Source: Odiellus spinosus (taxonomy: Eukaryota; Arthropoda; Arachnida; Opiliones; Phalangiidae). From it: DNA of 64,000 bases. The DNA lies in assembly GCA_963920705.1 (NCBI GenBank), contig OY987225.1:9093210-9157209 (forward strand). Reading direction: 5' to 3'. A program made the translations under genes and the position numbers. This document shows, in pieces, positions 19,373 through 31,162 of the stretch (position 1 is its first letter; every line of letters starts with the position of its first letter). The notes beneath the pieces were generated by a model. It saw only the letters and a program-made list of their open reading frames with translations. It did not search any database and had not been told where the DNA came from.

Positions 19373-19850
19373 TGTAATGGATGGGAACAAATTCATCTTA
19401 CCTCTTTTTTGTTAGGCCTACCTCACACTCTTTTTACTTCCCTTCCATTGCGCTCCTCGAACTTACTATCATTATATAAAACCCCCTAACTTAATCTCTT
19501 TCAACTTAATTATAATCCTATCTTTAATTATAGAAAACTTAAATTTAATTGTAGCTCTAATTAATAGTAAGCCCTTAAAAATTTAACTGTAATTCATTCT
19601 AAAACTTAAGCAGACGACGTAAATTACCCTCTCCAAAAACGGAAAAACATATCATTTTTTGTAACCCTTTTTTGTCATCCGGTTTTTTTGTAGGCGCATG
19701 CGCAAGCTACGTTCGCACGCTTATAAAAACGAAGAGAGAGTTTGAGTTCAGGAGGGGCGGAGAAAGGACTAGAGGAGGCCAGTTAGCCCAAAGTTAATAT
19801 TTATGTACAAATGATAAATCATCAATAAAGTCATTAGATCACAATACATT
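19373..19850 (+). repeat. 5' LTR, first part
   Basis: Matches 32350-32815 of the right LTR from TGTAATGGATGGG to ACAATACATT. It holds a TATA-like TATATAAAACCCCC (about 19473) and an AATAAAG poly-A-like signal (about 19823). After ACATT the foldback element begins. Confidence 0.9.
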
Positions 19851-21580
19851 ATATCAAAAATGTCTTTGCGAACAAAGACCCAGAAGGACATGTTATGGCC
19901 TTGAATGTCTGAAGTGACAGATATTTAATTTTCTTTTAAAACATTAAATTTAAATACAATTAAATTTTCTTTTAAAACATGAAATTTAAATATAATTAGA
20001 TTTTCTTTTAAAACGAAATTTAAATATAATCACAATCTGGCACGATTTAGAGTTTCAAATTTCAAAACAACTGATTTTATTCACTCGGAAATATTTAAGA
20101 AAAAACATAACAGACGATTTTCTCCCATTGACGCTTAACATTAAATTTCGCTTAATTATTTTTCAGGGAAAACGTGTATTGAACTGTTATTTTTCAGTAT
20201 AACGCGAGTCCACTTTTTGTTTTCTTAATTTAACCCGAATTTCCACGACTCGCAATTGAACGGATCGTTAAAAATACTCGCCGGTTTATTGGAATGGGTA
20301 TATGATAAAGGGAAATGTGTTTTTTAAAGCCCGTTTAAAGTCACCTTCTTTTCTAACTTAGCAGACGACGCAAACCATAACAATTCGTACTTTCAAAGCT
20401 ATATTGCGCGCGCGAGGGAAGAGAACTTCAAAGCGACGAATTTTAGAGCGGATAAGGTTTTTAAATAAATTGTAATACCTTCATTTTTCTTTTCATTAAA
20501 ACCGTACAATTAAAATGATGATTTCCATAAGGGACCACTAATTAGTTATTAGGAGTTATAATAAAACATTATCCATGGATTAGGTTTGTTCGTTTGCAAC
20601 CTAAATTAAAATATGGGGAATTTTTATTCCCTTTAAATTCCTTGTATAAGCATTCATAAGCTAACATGAACGTATTGCCTCGACTAAAGTCGAGGAGTTA
20701 TAACAAAACATTATCCATGGATTAGGTTTGTTCGTTTGCAACCTAAATTAAAAATTAAAACATGGGGAATTTTTTTCCCTTTAAATTCCTTGTATAAGCA
20801 TTCATAAGCTAACATGAACGAATTGCCTCGACTAAAGTCGAGGAGTTGTAATAAAACATTATCCATGGATTAGGTTTGTTCGTTTGCAACCTAGATTAAA
20901 AATTTAAATATGGGGAATTTTTATTCCCTTTAAATTACTTGTATAAGCATTCATAAGCTAACATGAACGTATTGCCTCGACTAAAGTCGAGGAGTTATAA
21001 CAAAACATTATCCATGGATTAGGTTTGTTCGTTTACAACCTAAATTAAAAATTAAAATATGGGGAATTTTTTTCCCTTTAAATTCCTTGTATAAGCATTC
21101 ATAAGCTAACATGAACGAATTGCCTCGACTAAAGTCGAGGAGTTATAATAAAACATTATGCATAGAAAACATTATCCAATTAAGGTATGAGATCAGATCA
21201 TAGAACTTTGATTCTACGCCTAAAGCCAAAGCTAAATTAAGTAAATTTTTCTATCGAACGAAAAGTTTCGTTTTGTTTGACACGTAATCCCTGAAAAATA
21301 ATTAAGCGAAATTTAATGTTAAGCGTCAATGGGAGAAAATCGTCTGTTATGTTTTTTCTTAAATATTTCCGAGTGAATAAAATCAGTTGTTTTGAAATTT
21401 GAAACTCTAAATCGTGCCAGATTGTGATTATATTTAAATTTCGTTTTAAAAGAAAATTTAATTGTATTTAAATTTAATGTTTTAAAAGAAAATTAAGTAT
21501 CTGTCACTTCAGACATTCAAGGCCATAACATGTCCTTCTGGGTCTTTGTTCGCAAAGACATTTTTGATATAATATCTGTC
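19848..21580 (+). mobile_element. Foldback element, long TIRs with a tandem-repeat core
   Basis: Terminal inverted repeats of about 300 bp (19848-20168 and about 21290-21580) begin ATTATATCAAAAATGTCTTTG. There is no coding frame. The core has four ~145-bp tandem units. A second, one-armed copy lies inverted at 62599-63757, which fixes the outer end. It inserted into the LTR at ACATT/CGCC. Confidence 0.85.
20551..21165 (+). repeat. Four ~145-bp tandem units with 18-bp palindromes
   Basis: Each unit contains AACATTATCCATGGATTAGG and is joined to the next by the perfect palindrome CCTCGACTAAAGTCGAGG. Three units of the same kind occur in the copy at 62600-63050. Confidence 0.85.
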
Positions 21581-21589
21581 ACTTCAGTC

Positions 21590-23010
21590 TAGCACGAAAG
21601 TGTTAACTTCTATATTAAAAGGCTAGCCCTTTAAAAAGTGATTCAGTCAAATCTCTACATTTTTAACATTGCCCTTTAAACCCAATTAAAATAAAAATTT
21701 TCATTATTTTTGATGTTAATAGCTGGGGCAGCCGCACTTGATTCAGTCGGATCTCTACATTTTTACCATTGTTCTTTAAAACCAATTAAAATTAATTTTT
21801 TCATAATTTTTGATGTTAATAGCTGCGGCAGCTGCTTGATTTAGTCAAATTTCTTCATTTTTATCATTGCCCTTTAAACCCAGTTAAAATTAATTTTTTC
21901 ATAATTTTTGATGTTAATAGCTGCGGCAGCCTCACTTGATTCAGTCAGATCTCTACATTTTTATCATTGCCCTTTAAACCGAATTAAAATTAATTTTTTC
22001 ATAATTTTTGATTTTAATAGCTGGGGCAGCCGCACTTAATTCAGTCAAATCTCTACATTTTTACCATTGCCCTTTAATCCCAATTAAAATAAATTTTTTC
22101 ATTATTTTTGATGTTAATAGCTGCGACAGCCGCACTTGATTCAGTCAGATCTCTAAATTTTTACCACTGCCCTTTAAACCCAATTAAAATAAATTTTTTT
22201 CATAATTTTTGATGTTAATAGCTGGGGCAACCGCACTTGATTCCAGTCAAATTTCTACATTTTTACCAGTGCCCTTTAATCCCAATTAAAATTAATTTTT
22301 ACATAATTTTTTATGTTAATACCTCCGGCAGCCGCACTTGATTCCAGTCAAATCTCTACATTTTTACCAGTGCCCTTTAATCCCAATTAAAATTAATTTT
22401 TTCATAATTTTTGATGTTAATAGCTGCGGCAGCCACACTTGATTCAGTCAAATCTCTACATTTTTACCAGTGCCCTTTAATCCCAATTAAAATTAATTTT
22501 TTCATAATTTTTTATGTTAATACCTCCGGCAGCCGCACTTGATTCCAGTCAAATCTCTACATTTTTACCAGTGCCCTTTAATCCCAATTAAAATTAATTT
22601 TTTCATAATTTTTTATGTTAATACCTCCGGCAGCCGCACTTGATTCCAGTCAAATCTCTACATTTTTACCAGTGCCCTTTAATCCCAATTAAAATTAATT
22701 TTTTCATAATTTTTGATGTTAATAGCTGCGGCAGCTGCACTTGATTCAGTCAAATCTCTACATTTTTACCAGTGCCCTTTAATCCCAATTAAAATTTATT
22801 TTTTCCTCATTTTTTGATGTTAATACCTCCGTCAACCGCAGCGAAATCTTTATATTTTCCCCATTACCCTTAAACCAGATTTAAAATAATTTTTTCATCA
22901 TTTTTTATGTTAATACCTCCGACAGCCGCAGCGAAATCTTTATATTTTTCCCATTACCCTTTAAACTAAATTTAAATTATTTTTTTCATTATTTTGGATG
23001 TTAATACCTT
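21590..23010 (+). repeat. Satellite, ~100-bp unit, about 13 copies
   Basis: Units share GATTCAGTCAAATCTCTACA, TACCAGTGCCCTTTAATCCC and GTTAATAGCTGCGGCAGCCG. The last three are more diverged. It lies directly beside the foldback element inside the split LTR. Confidence 0.9.
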
Positions 23011-23029
23011 CCTTATTGCCGTTCGAAAT

Positions 23030-23780
23030 GCCAAGTCGTTCGGACTTTCACATTTTTAAAAAGGAGAGTACTTTTAAGTTTTAAGGCGGAGAAATTGAAA
23101 CTTAATGTTATTCTATGGGATTTAGATTTTTTGTACGAGACTTACCTTTCAGATTTATTTTCTAATGATTCCAGATATTTTTCGGACTTTATTTTAAGAC
23201 TAATTTCATAATTTTACACCGATTAGTTTGGCTACAGTCTATTTATAAAAAAGGGCAAAAAAAAAGGCGGAAAAATTGAAAATTAATGTAATTCTATGGG
23301 ATTTAGATTTTTTGTAAGAGACTTACCTTTCAGATTTATTTTCTAATGATTCCAGATCTTTTACGGGCTTTAGTTTTAGACTAATTTCATAAACGGCAAA
23401 AATATGAAGAAGGAGAAATTAAGTCAGAGTTCAATACCCATAGCCTCCAAATCAAGCGCGCTCCTCCACGAGTCCTCCTGCACGTGATTTTAAAAAGCCA
23501 TATAAAACCTAAGCCTAATTTGTCAAATTAGGCTTAGGTTTTTGGTAATCTATTTCTCCGCCTTACTTTTTCGTCCGTTTTCATAAATAGATTGTGGGCC
23601 AACTAATCGGTGTAAAATTATGAAATTAGTCTTAAAATAAAGCTTGAAACTTAATTCATACCACACGGAAAATCCAAGTCTGAAAAATATCCGGAAGTAT
23701 TAGAAAATAAATCTGAAAGGTAAGCCACTTTCAAAAAACCAAATCCCATAGAATAACATTACGAATTTGGCCATGCGCGA
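23030..23780 (+). repeat. Repeat in direct pair plus inverted copy
   Basis: A ~170-bp segment starting GGCGGAGAAATTGAAACTTA occurs twice directly (about 23078 and 23262) and once inverted (about 23550-23760), forming a large foldback. A perfect small palindrome, AAGCCTAATTTG/CAAATTAGGCTT, lies near 23511-23535. Confidence 0.75.
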
Positions 23781-24095
23781 AACCAGCTAAGTACCAAAAA
23801 AGGGTCAACTTCAGAATTAATTTTAAAATACTTAGACTTAATATTTTTAAATGAAACTTGAAAAGTTCAACATTCGAACCTTGCTCTACCATTTAAAAGT
23901 GATTATAACTGTAACAAATAATTCCTCTTTTAGTTCTGTCAATCACTGGACTTGTCCTCGAAAGAGTCGATTTTAATGTTATTCTATGGGAGAATGGAGC
24001 GTTTTGATTGGCTAGAGACTGAATTTTTTAGGAAATCAAAATAGCATTACAGATGATGATGGGCCCATAACATAGAACCCTACCGGGTTCTAAGA

Positions 24096-24278
24096 ATTCG
24101 CCTTCGAATTAATTATTAGACTGCTAACGACGTCATTAAGGATCCTAAGAGAATGTCGTTAGTAACTTTGGTGAGTTTTCCTTTTTAGATACTATCTCCC
24201 TCTCAGCACGTTGTTCTAATCTATAACAAAGCCATCGGCATCCCGGCCCGGTATAACATCTCCCACGAATCTGTTATA
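24096..24278 (+). repeat. 5' LTR, second part
   Basis: Resumes at ATTCGCCTTCGAATTAATT and matches the end of the right LTR to CTGTTATA. It has about 25 bp (CTAACGACGTCATTAAGGATCCTAA region, 24124-24148) missing from the right LTR. Confidence 0.85.
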
Positions 24279-24286
24279 TTATTATT

Positions 24287-24304
24287 TGGCGCCCGAACAG
24301 GGGC
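24287..24304 (+). other. Primer-binding site (tRNA-Lys)
   Basis: TGGCGCCCGAACAGGGGC matches the 3' end complement of tRNA-Lys (the HIV-type Lys3 site) at 17 of 18 positions and begins 8 nt after the LTR. Confidence 0.85.
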
Positions 24305-24522
24305 CGGGGTTATTTAATTAGCCAACGTGTTCAATAAAAATTTAAAAATGTAATTTTTCAATTATTCTTTCTGTTAATTATTCTTGTCAAGTCAAGTATT
24401 AGTGTCAATCCCATCTCAGACACCCCACTCTCAACTATTATTTCCTATTTAAGACATCTCGATTATTAGATGAATCCTATTTAAGACATCCCAAATTTAA
24501 CGAGTATATATAGGTTTTCGCC

Positions 24523-25227
24523 ATGGCTCGCAAAAGTACGTCATTTTCTCGTGCGCGTCTGGGCTCGCCCGACAGTAGCGAAGAAGTGGAACAAGCGTTC
24601 CACCCTTCGTTCTCTACATATGCAGGCGTACAATTACGTTCACCACTCTCCTCGCCTAGCCCTAGAACTAGCTCCGACGTGCAGGGACAATTACGGGACA
24701 TGCTACGAAATAATCAAACACGCCTGGAGGAACCGGAAGCCAGGACGAGCGACCAATCAGATTTGAGTGGAATCATAGGAGAAGACGACGACGAACCCAT
24801 TCCGGGAAGAGATCGGTTTGTAAATCCACGTCACGTTCAACATTCGTTTTGGCAAACACCATCGTCAACGTTGGTAAATACAACTCAATTCCAACCTCCT
24901 CTACCCTTAGCTTCGTCACCAATTATATCTAGGGGACAATCTCCACCACCTATTCCACCCAGACATAATATATCTAGTAGTCATAGTATAGTTAGACCAA
25001 GGCCTAGGGCAGGAAATCTGCCACAATCCTTACCAACTTATGGGGCAACTTCCAATCCCACCCAGACACCTATTAGGCCTATTCCAGTATCACAAACTCA
25101 ACCTTTACCTACTAGAACCCTATCACCTACACCACCAGTTCAACATCCTCAACTTTACCTACACGAACTTTACCAAATCACCCTACACAGACACACCAGA
25201 CACCCCAGACACAACCTAGATCTATAA
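24523..25227 (+). pseudogene. Gypsy Gag, N-terminal Pro-rich part
   Basis: ATG 24523 in good context (GCCATGG). 234 codons, basic and Ser-rich at first, then long Pro/Ser/Thr tracts. It ends at a stop where the reading moves to another frame and resumes at about 25230. Confidence 0.7.
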
Positions 25228-25274
25228 TTAGAAATCCATCATCTCACACATCTAGGGTCTCATTTAATCCCTTT

Positions 25275-25998
25275 GTGGTATCACCACCTAGGTATCAAAT
25301 TCACACTGCGTCAGGTGTTTCTTATTCACCGAGTAGGGTATCGCAAGTTTTTCAATCAGCGCAGACACACACTCGACAAGCTAGGCAAAACTCTCCCTCT
25401 AGACATAATTTACCACCTCAACCACCACTAGTGTCTTGTCCTAGCCCATATACTCCCTCCACTTCACAACCTAGTCAGGGAGCTTCCTCAGCATCAGGGA
25501 AAACAAACGAACAGCTAAAGGATTTCCTTTCAGCGCAAACGTTAAATTTAACCGATCAAATAACCGATCGACTAGCCAAGCAACAACCCCCACCACCTCC
25601 ACCTAAGGAACCTAAACAACCGCGCCCACGTAAACTACCAATGCCTACCTTTAAATTTTCAGGGAATAGGAAGGAAGTTACGGAGTTTTTACACCAACTA
25701 GAAACATTCCAAACTATCCATATGTTAACAAACAGACTTGTTACACCTTATTCCTAGCTGTTTGACAGGAGCAGCCATAGTTTGGAACAGATCTGAAAAT
25801 TGCGGGCAAATTACTTCTCTAGCACGATTCCTTAAGAAATTGAGGAAAAATTTTTAACGACAGCCGCTGAAATGAGATTAGAAAGGGAAATTATACAATC
25901 GAAACAAATGGCCCACGAATCGGTAATTGACTTTATCAACAGAGTGCAAACTCTCAATTTAGCGCTAACAACCCCGATCACAGAAGCCAAGTTAGTTT
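25275..25998 (+). pseudogene. Gypsy Gag, central (capsid-like) part
   Basis: After a Pro-rich region and a P8 run, the sequence PMPTFKFSGNRKEVTEFLHQLETF marks the start of a Ty3/Gypsy capsid (retrotransposon Gag) domain. The frame breaks near 25757 and resumes at about 25841 (AAEMRLEREIIQSKQMAHES). A TGA follows at 25996, beside the inserted 1.04-kb element. Positions are approximate because of the frameshift. Confidence 0.7.
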
Positions 25999-26005
25999 GA
26001 TTCAG

Positions 26006-27044
26006 TTCCATTGCGCCGAATCCCAATGGACCGAACGCATTCCCATTCGACCGAATACTCCGCACTTTGGCTGATTCGGTCCAATGGGACTGTCCCATTC
26101 GACCGAAAACCCCGCACCTATCCAGGTTTAGGATTCGGTCCATTGGGACAAGAATCTTTGCTTAAATATACCCGATGGAATTAAAAAAAATTCCCGGGAA
26201 CGCAAAGATTCAATCTTTGGAAGCAAGAAATCTGATTGACTTTTAATAATTTAATGGCCTAGTGAAATGAGCACTAAACCCAAATATTTGATAAATTATT
26301 AAGCAAAATGTAATGTTTAGAATAACAAAACATTTTTAAATCACAGAAATTTAACTTTAAAAATAAAATTGCCGATTTTTCTTTATATTTTTAGGTCATA
26401 TTCATTGCGTAAAAATGATTCAACTGCAATTTTAGGGTATTTGCTATTCAAATTTCCATATTAAAAACCCTCTATCCTATTCTAACCTAACCTAACCTAA
26501 CCAAATATTTGGTAAATTATTAAGCAAAATGTAATGTTTAGAATAACAAAACAATTTTAAATCACAGAAATTTAACTTTAAAAATAAAATTGCCGATTTT
26601 TCTTTATATTTTTAGGTCATATTCATTGCGTAAAAATGATTCAACTGCAATTTTAGGGTATTTGCTATTCAAATTTCCATATTAAAAACCCTCTATCCTA
26701 TTCTAACCTAAACTAACCTAACCTAACCTAGCCTAACAATAATTCAGAAAAACATACTTTTGACAATGTGAAACTGTACACATTTGAAACCCTTTTATAT
26801 CCCGCAAAGTCTTTCTTATAATTTTTGCTACTTATATAATGACGTATACAATGGTCTTAAAATACATTAAAACGCCTTTATTAAAAAACAAGAGGAGTAG
26901 AAAATATACATATATTCATTTTTTGCGACAGGTCAGTTAGAATATCGCGTCGGTCGTTTAGGAGAATATTAAACCCGCCGTTTGGCTAATTTCATTGAAA
27001 TCTTGGGCGGAATTCGGTCTAATGGGAATTCGGCGCAATGGGAA
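26006..27044 (+). mobile_element. Palindrome-ended element with TTAGG-like cores, inside gag
   Basis: The ends are inverted: TTCCATTGCGCCGAAT at 26006 and ATTCGGCGCAATGGGAA at 27028-27044. Each arm is built of degenerate copies of a CCCATTCGACCGAAT motif. The core has two ~230-bp direct copies (about 26270-26495 and 26503-26745), each ending in CCTAACCTAACCTAACC-type runs. It separates the two halves of the gag capsid. No coding frame. Confidence 0.75.
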
Positions 27045-27304
27045 TATACCAGTTAGCTTCTCATTTAATTGAAAATATGAAGCCCGAGATAAATAGATAT
27101 CTCCCATTCGATTTTAATAATATTGAGGCTTTAGCTAATAGCGCTGAGAATATCGAAAGAAGAAACCAGGTTTATCGTAGTTCAACACCTAAACCAACTC
27201 CTATACCCTACACAAAGCCTACCGCAACAAGACCACCTACTAGAACGACACCACCTACAACACCTACACCTATAAATACACGCCCTTTTAACACTAATAA
27301 TTAG
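27045..27304 (+). pseudogene. Gypsy Gag, C-terminal part
   Basis: Capsid end (YQLASHLIENMKPEI) and a Pro/Thr-rich linker. Past the stop at 27302 another frame gives GHIRPNCPDLPGKE, the second half of a CCHC knuckle, so the knuckle is frameshifted and its first Cys-x2-Cys appears to have become Pro-Phe-Asn-Thr. Confidence 0.75.
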
Positions 27305-27320
27305 GGCACATTAGACCCAA

Positions 27321-27731
27321 TTGTCCGGATTTACCGGGAAAAGAATAGGAAAGGATAAAAGAAGAGGGTGGTATCCTTGCAAATTCAAAAACCCTCGAAA
27401 GCGGAAAAATCTAGCTAGTGTAGGGGTAAAACATGAGACAACTTTTGCGTTACCTTTAACCTTTCCCTCGTCTAATTTACCATCGCATGTATTCTTTGCT
27501 AGAATTGATACCGGGGCTGAAGGCAGTTTTTTGGCGTTAGATACCTATTATAGACTCAAACATTCCCACGCTTTAGTAGACATAGTGGATGATTGTGTTT
27601 TTCTACCTAACGGACACTTTTTACCTACCAAAGGGAAAGACATTTTAACTTTTAGAGCTAATGGAAATTTATTTTCTTATCAATTCATACTGGTACCTAA
27701 CCTTTACTGCTCTGTCATGATTTCTTTTTGA
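27321..27731 (+). pseudogene. Gypsy protease part
   Basis: Retroviral-type aspartic protease with active site FARIDTGAEGSFL at about residues 66-78, then a flap-like segment. It starts after the frameshifted knuckle and overlaps the RT frame by 4 bases, in a different register. Confidence 0.85.
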
Positions 27732-28708
27732 AAAATAAAGCCATTATCAATTATAAAAATAAAACTTTGCAATTAGATGATTTTCTCTTTAATATGGTTA
27801 ACGCACCTACACCTACACTTCCTATACTAGACACCGACATTTCCAATATAATTAATCCCGCAGTGGAAGATAGTTCTGTAACACCTATACAAAAACAAGA
27901 ACTTAGATTATTATTATTAGATCAATTTCCTACGCTAATCTCTGGTCGATTAGGACGCACAGACACAACCTCTCGTACTATAGACACTGGGAACGAATCT
28001 CCTTGTAAGGCTTACCCTCGTAAGATCTCACCAGCGCAAAGGGCCATTATTAAAGAACATATCGATAAATTACTAGGAGAGGGGTTAATAAAACCATCAA
28101 ATAGCCCTTGGTCATCCAACATATGTTTAGTTCCTAAGAAAGAAGGCGGTTGGAGAATGTGTATAGACTATCGAGCACTTAATAAATTAACAAAGAAAGA
28201 TCCTTATCCACTACCAGACATAGCTAGCATCTTATTTGATATGAAAAATCCTAGATTTATAACAACTCTGGATCTTCAGTCAGGATATTTCCAAGTCCCT
28301 ATGGACCCTAAAAGTCAATTTAAGACTGCCTTTGTCTCTCCCTTCGGTAAATTCGAATATGTAGTTATGCCATTCGGGCTTTGTAACTCCCCGACAACCT
28401 TCCAAATGTTAATGGATACAGTTTTCAGGGACAAGGCCGGGTTTAATATCGCTGTTTACTTAGATGACTTAGTCATTGCATCTAAGACTTGGGCCGAACA
28501 TGTCCGGGCTCTTGAGTATGCATTCCGAAGACTTCAATCTGCTGGCCTCACTCTAAACATGTCCAAATATTTCTTCGCTCGGAACAAAGCTTTAATTTTG
28601 GGACATGTTGTAGATGAGGAAGGAATACATATTAATCCCGAGAAAACAGCGATAATAAAAACCCTACCTCGTCCCTACAACTTAAAGACATTACAAAGAT
28701 TTTTGTGA
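27728..28708 (+). pseudogene. Gypsy reverse transcriptase
   Basis: All RT blocks are visible: KEGGWRMCIDYRALNKLTKKD, TLDLQSGYFQVPMD, FGLCNSPTTFQMLMD, active site YLDDLVIAS and LILGHVVDEEGI. It stops at TGA 28706-28708, in the middle of the conserved 'thumb' segment before FTGWHSRFIP, so the stop is a mutation and not a natural end. Confidence 0.95.
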
Positions 28709-29374
28709 TTCACGGGTTGGCATAGTAGATTTATTCCAAAATACGCCGAGCTAGCTGCACCCTTATATAAACTCAAACGTAAGAAGGTTAGATGGTACTG
28801 GTCAGAAGAGTGTGAACAAGCTTATAAAGGTTTAAAGAAAGCTATTTTAGGGATAGTAACCAATCCCCTCTATCACTATGATCCTACGAGACCTTTATTC
28901 TTAACCACTGACGCCAGCAAAATAGCTGTAGGAGCCCTGATCTCCCAGAAGGATGGAGCCCTAGAGTATCCTCTAGTTTATGGATCTCGCCTACTCAAAC
29001 AGGCCGAGAAAAACTACTCCACCTATAAACAGGAATGTTTAGCTATTTTCTGGGCGGTGAACAAATACAAACATATATTAGATGGACGTGAGTTTATAAT
29101 AATCACCGACCATAAATCTCTACAGTGGTTATTTTAACAAAGGGAACCTACAGCTAGGGTAGCTAGATTGGTTATGTTTTTACAATATTTTAATTTTAAA
29201 ATTCACTATCGTAAGGGCGTAGAAAATGTGGTGGCAGACTATTTGTCGAGAGATACCTCAATACCTCCGGTACTGGGAGCTATTACTCTCAATAATAGTG
29301 TTCTGCAACCACCACCTCCTTTAATAATGGAGACCTTTTTCTCTGGAAGATATCCGCCGAGAACAACTTACTGA
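28709..29374 (+). pseudogene. Gypsy RNase H
   Basis: In frame with the RT past the TGA. The acidic residues show as TTDASKIAVGALIS, YKQECLAI and ITDHKSLQW. A second in-frame stop, TAA, is at 29135-29137. The connection to integrase (VADYLSRDT) follows and the frame is lost near 29370. Confidence 0.9.
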
Positions 29375-30164
29375 CCCAGACACCCTAGAAATCAAGACAC
29401 TCCTACCTATAGCACCAGATACCCACAAAACCTACGAACTATAGATGGGATTTTATATAGAAAAGCTTGGGGACACCATCCTAGAAAACTATTCCTACCA
29501 AAGACACTTAGACCCAAATGTCTTCAGTTATACCATACTCATTCAATCGCTGGGCCTAAAGGCCGCGATAAAACTTATGAATCAATCCGATTTAGATTTT
29601 ATTGGCCTGCACTAAAACCCGACGTTACTTATTTCGTAGCCACCTGTCTTATATGTCAGCAATATAAGAGTCGAAATAGGAAAACACCAGGCCGTATGAC
29701 TTCTAATACAACAAGTAACCCATGGGATTTAGTGAGCGTTGATATAATGGGACCCTTACCTCTTAGCCATCAAGGGAATAGATATTTATTAGCTTATAGA
29801 TGTATTCACTAGATATTTAGAATTGATAGCCCTACCGGACATAACAGCTAGTACCGTTAGTAGCACTCTCAAGGATTTAGTACTGAGATGGGGTTCACCG
29901 CGGAAGCTCTTATCGGATAATGGGACTCAGTTTATTTCCAGATTATGGAAAGAAACTTGTACCCTCTTTAATATCCAGAGCTTGCGGACTTCACCCTATC
30001 ATCCACAGTCTAACCCTATAGAGAGGGCTAACCGATCCATTAAAACTCTATTAAGCATTCATGTGGGGAATGATCATAGGAATTGGAACTCTAGTTTGCC
30101 CACCTTACAATTCGCATTAAACAGTAGCCCCCATGAGACCACAGGGAGATCCCCCTTTTTTTAA
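29375..30164 (+). pseudogene. Gypsy integrase, zinc site and core
   Basis: The segment FRFYWPALKPDV...CLICQQYK (about 29590-29670) is the end of the HHCC zinc-binding region. The first Asp of the core is in VSVDIMGPLP. A frameshift near 29800 precedes the frame 29823-30164, which carries the second Asp (LLSDNGTQF) and the Glu (NPIERANRS). One more frameshift near 30140-30160 separates this from the C-terminal part. Confidence 0.9.
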
Positions 30165-31023
30165 TCATGGTCGAGAACCCCATATGCCATGGGAAGTCTA
30201 CGAAGATATTCTAACGGAAGTCGATCCTACCAACTACCTGCCAGAAAATCAGGAAAGAATCGACGCCTTAAATCAAGAAATTTTAAAAGTCACAAAAACC
30301 ATTGAGGAGAGCCAAGCGAGACAGCGTAAATACTATGACTTAAGACGCGAAGAAGAATATTTCCAACCTGGTATGCTCGTATGGAAAGAAAATCATCAAC
30401 TATCCAACGCTACCAGGAATATCTCAGCTAAATTGCTACCAAAATGGCTAGGTCCTTTTAAAATTATTAAATTAATTAGTAATCTTGTTTTCGAGCTGGA
30501 AGAGGTCAGTACGGGGAAGAGATCTCAATGTCATCTTAACCAACTAAAGATCTTTAGAACAACTGGAGACATTGAGCCCGAAGAAGAAGAACCACCTCTA
30601 CCTGAGGTTTCAAATGAAGAATCGGGAAATGAGGAGGATTCCCATCTACATCTTTCGAGGGAACCTGTAACTCATTCGACAGCTATACGATCCAGACACA
30701 CCCTACCTTCTTCACCGACTCCAGACATTGACTCAAACACCTCTACCTTACTCCTAGACACAACCCAAGATCTTATACCAGACATCACTACTTCACCTAC
30801 AAAAACCCAAACTATTTTAAGACAATATCCTTTTCTCAACGAGCAAACCATCTTGCCGTTTGAGCGGGGATTCGTACGTGAAGTAGTTTATAGGAAAACC
30901 GTCCAACCAGGTGGGGTGGACAGGGATGTTTATTACCATGCACCGGCGCCTCATAGAAAGAAATTACGATCTCGGGTGGAAGCCATGATATATTTAATTG
31001 AACATCCTTTTCCCCCCCCCTAA
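30133..31023 (+). pseudogene. Gypsy integrase C-terminus with MBD-like tail
   Basis: Starts with the end of the core (HGREPHMPWE), a coiled Glu/Gln-rich region, then the GPF/Y-type module (LPKWLGPFKIIKL...HLNQLKIF). A long acidic and Ser/Thr/Pro linker follows. The last ~50 residues are an MBD-like domain (listed separately). The frame ends at TAA 31021-31023. Confidence 0.9.
30858..31008 (+). other. Methyl-CpG-binding-like domain at the end of Gypsy pol
   Basis: FERGFVREVVYRK, a short loop, DRDVYYHAP and KKLRSRVEAMIYL follow the MBD/TAM order (G-W/F-x-R-E-x-x-x-R-K ... D-V-Y-Y-x-x-P ... K-K-x-R-S ... Y-L). Less typical than the Copia one: the S-G-x-S-x-G loop is replaced by TVQPGGV. The position is where chromoviruses carry a chromodomain. 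Confidence 0.7.
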
Positions 31024-31162
31024 CCAAAGACTGCTTTACATTCAAACGGAAATTTATATATACTCCCCCCTGGGAAATATATAGATAATGACTTTAATAC
31101 TTAATGCTTGACTAACGTTTAATTTAATCTAATACATTAATAATACTCTACTATTGTTCTAG

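Noticed and set aside
24287-24304. Lentivirus-related element because of the Lys3-type primer site
   Set aside because: Pol order, YLDD active site and GPY/F module are Ty3/Gypsy; tRNA-Lys priming occurs in Gypsy elements too.
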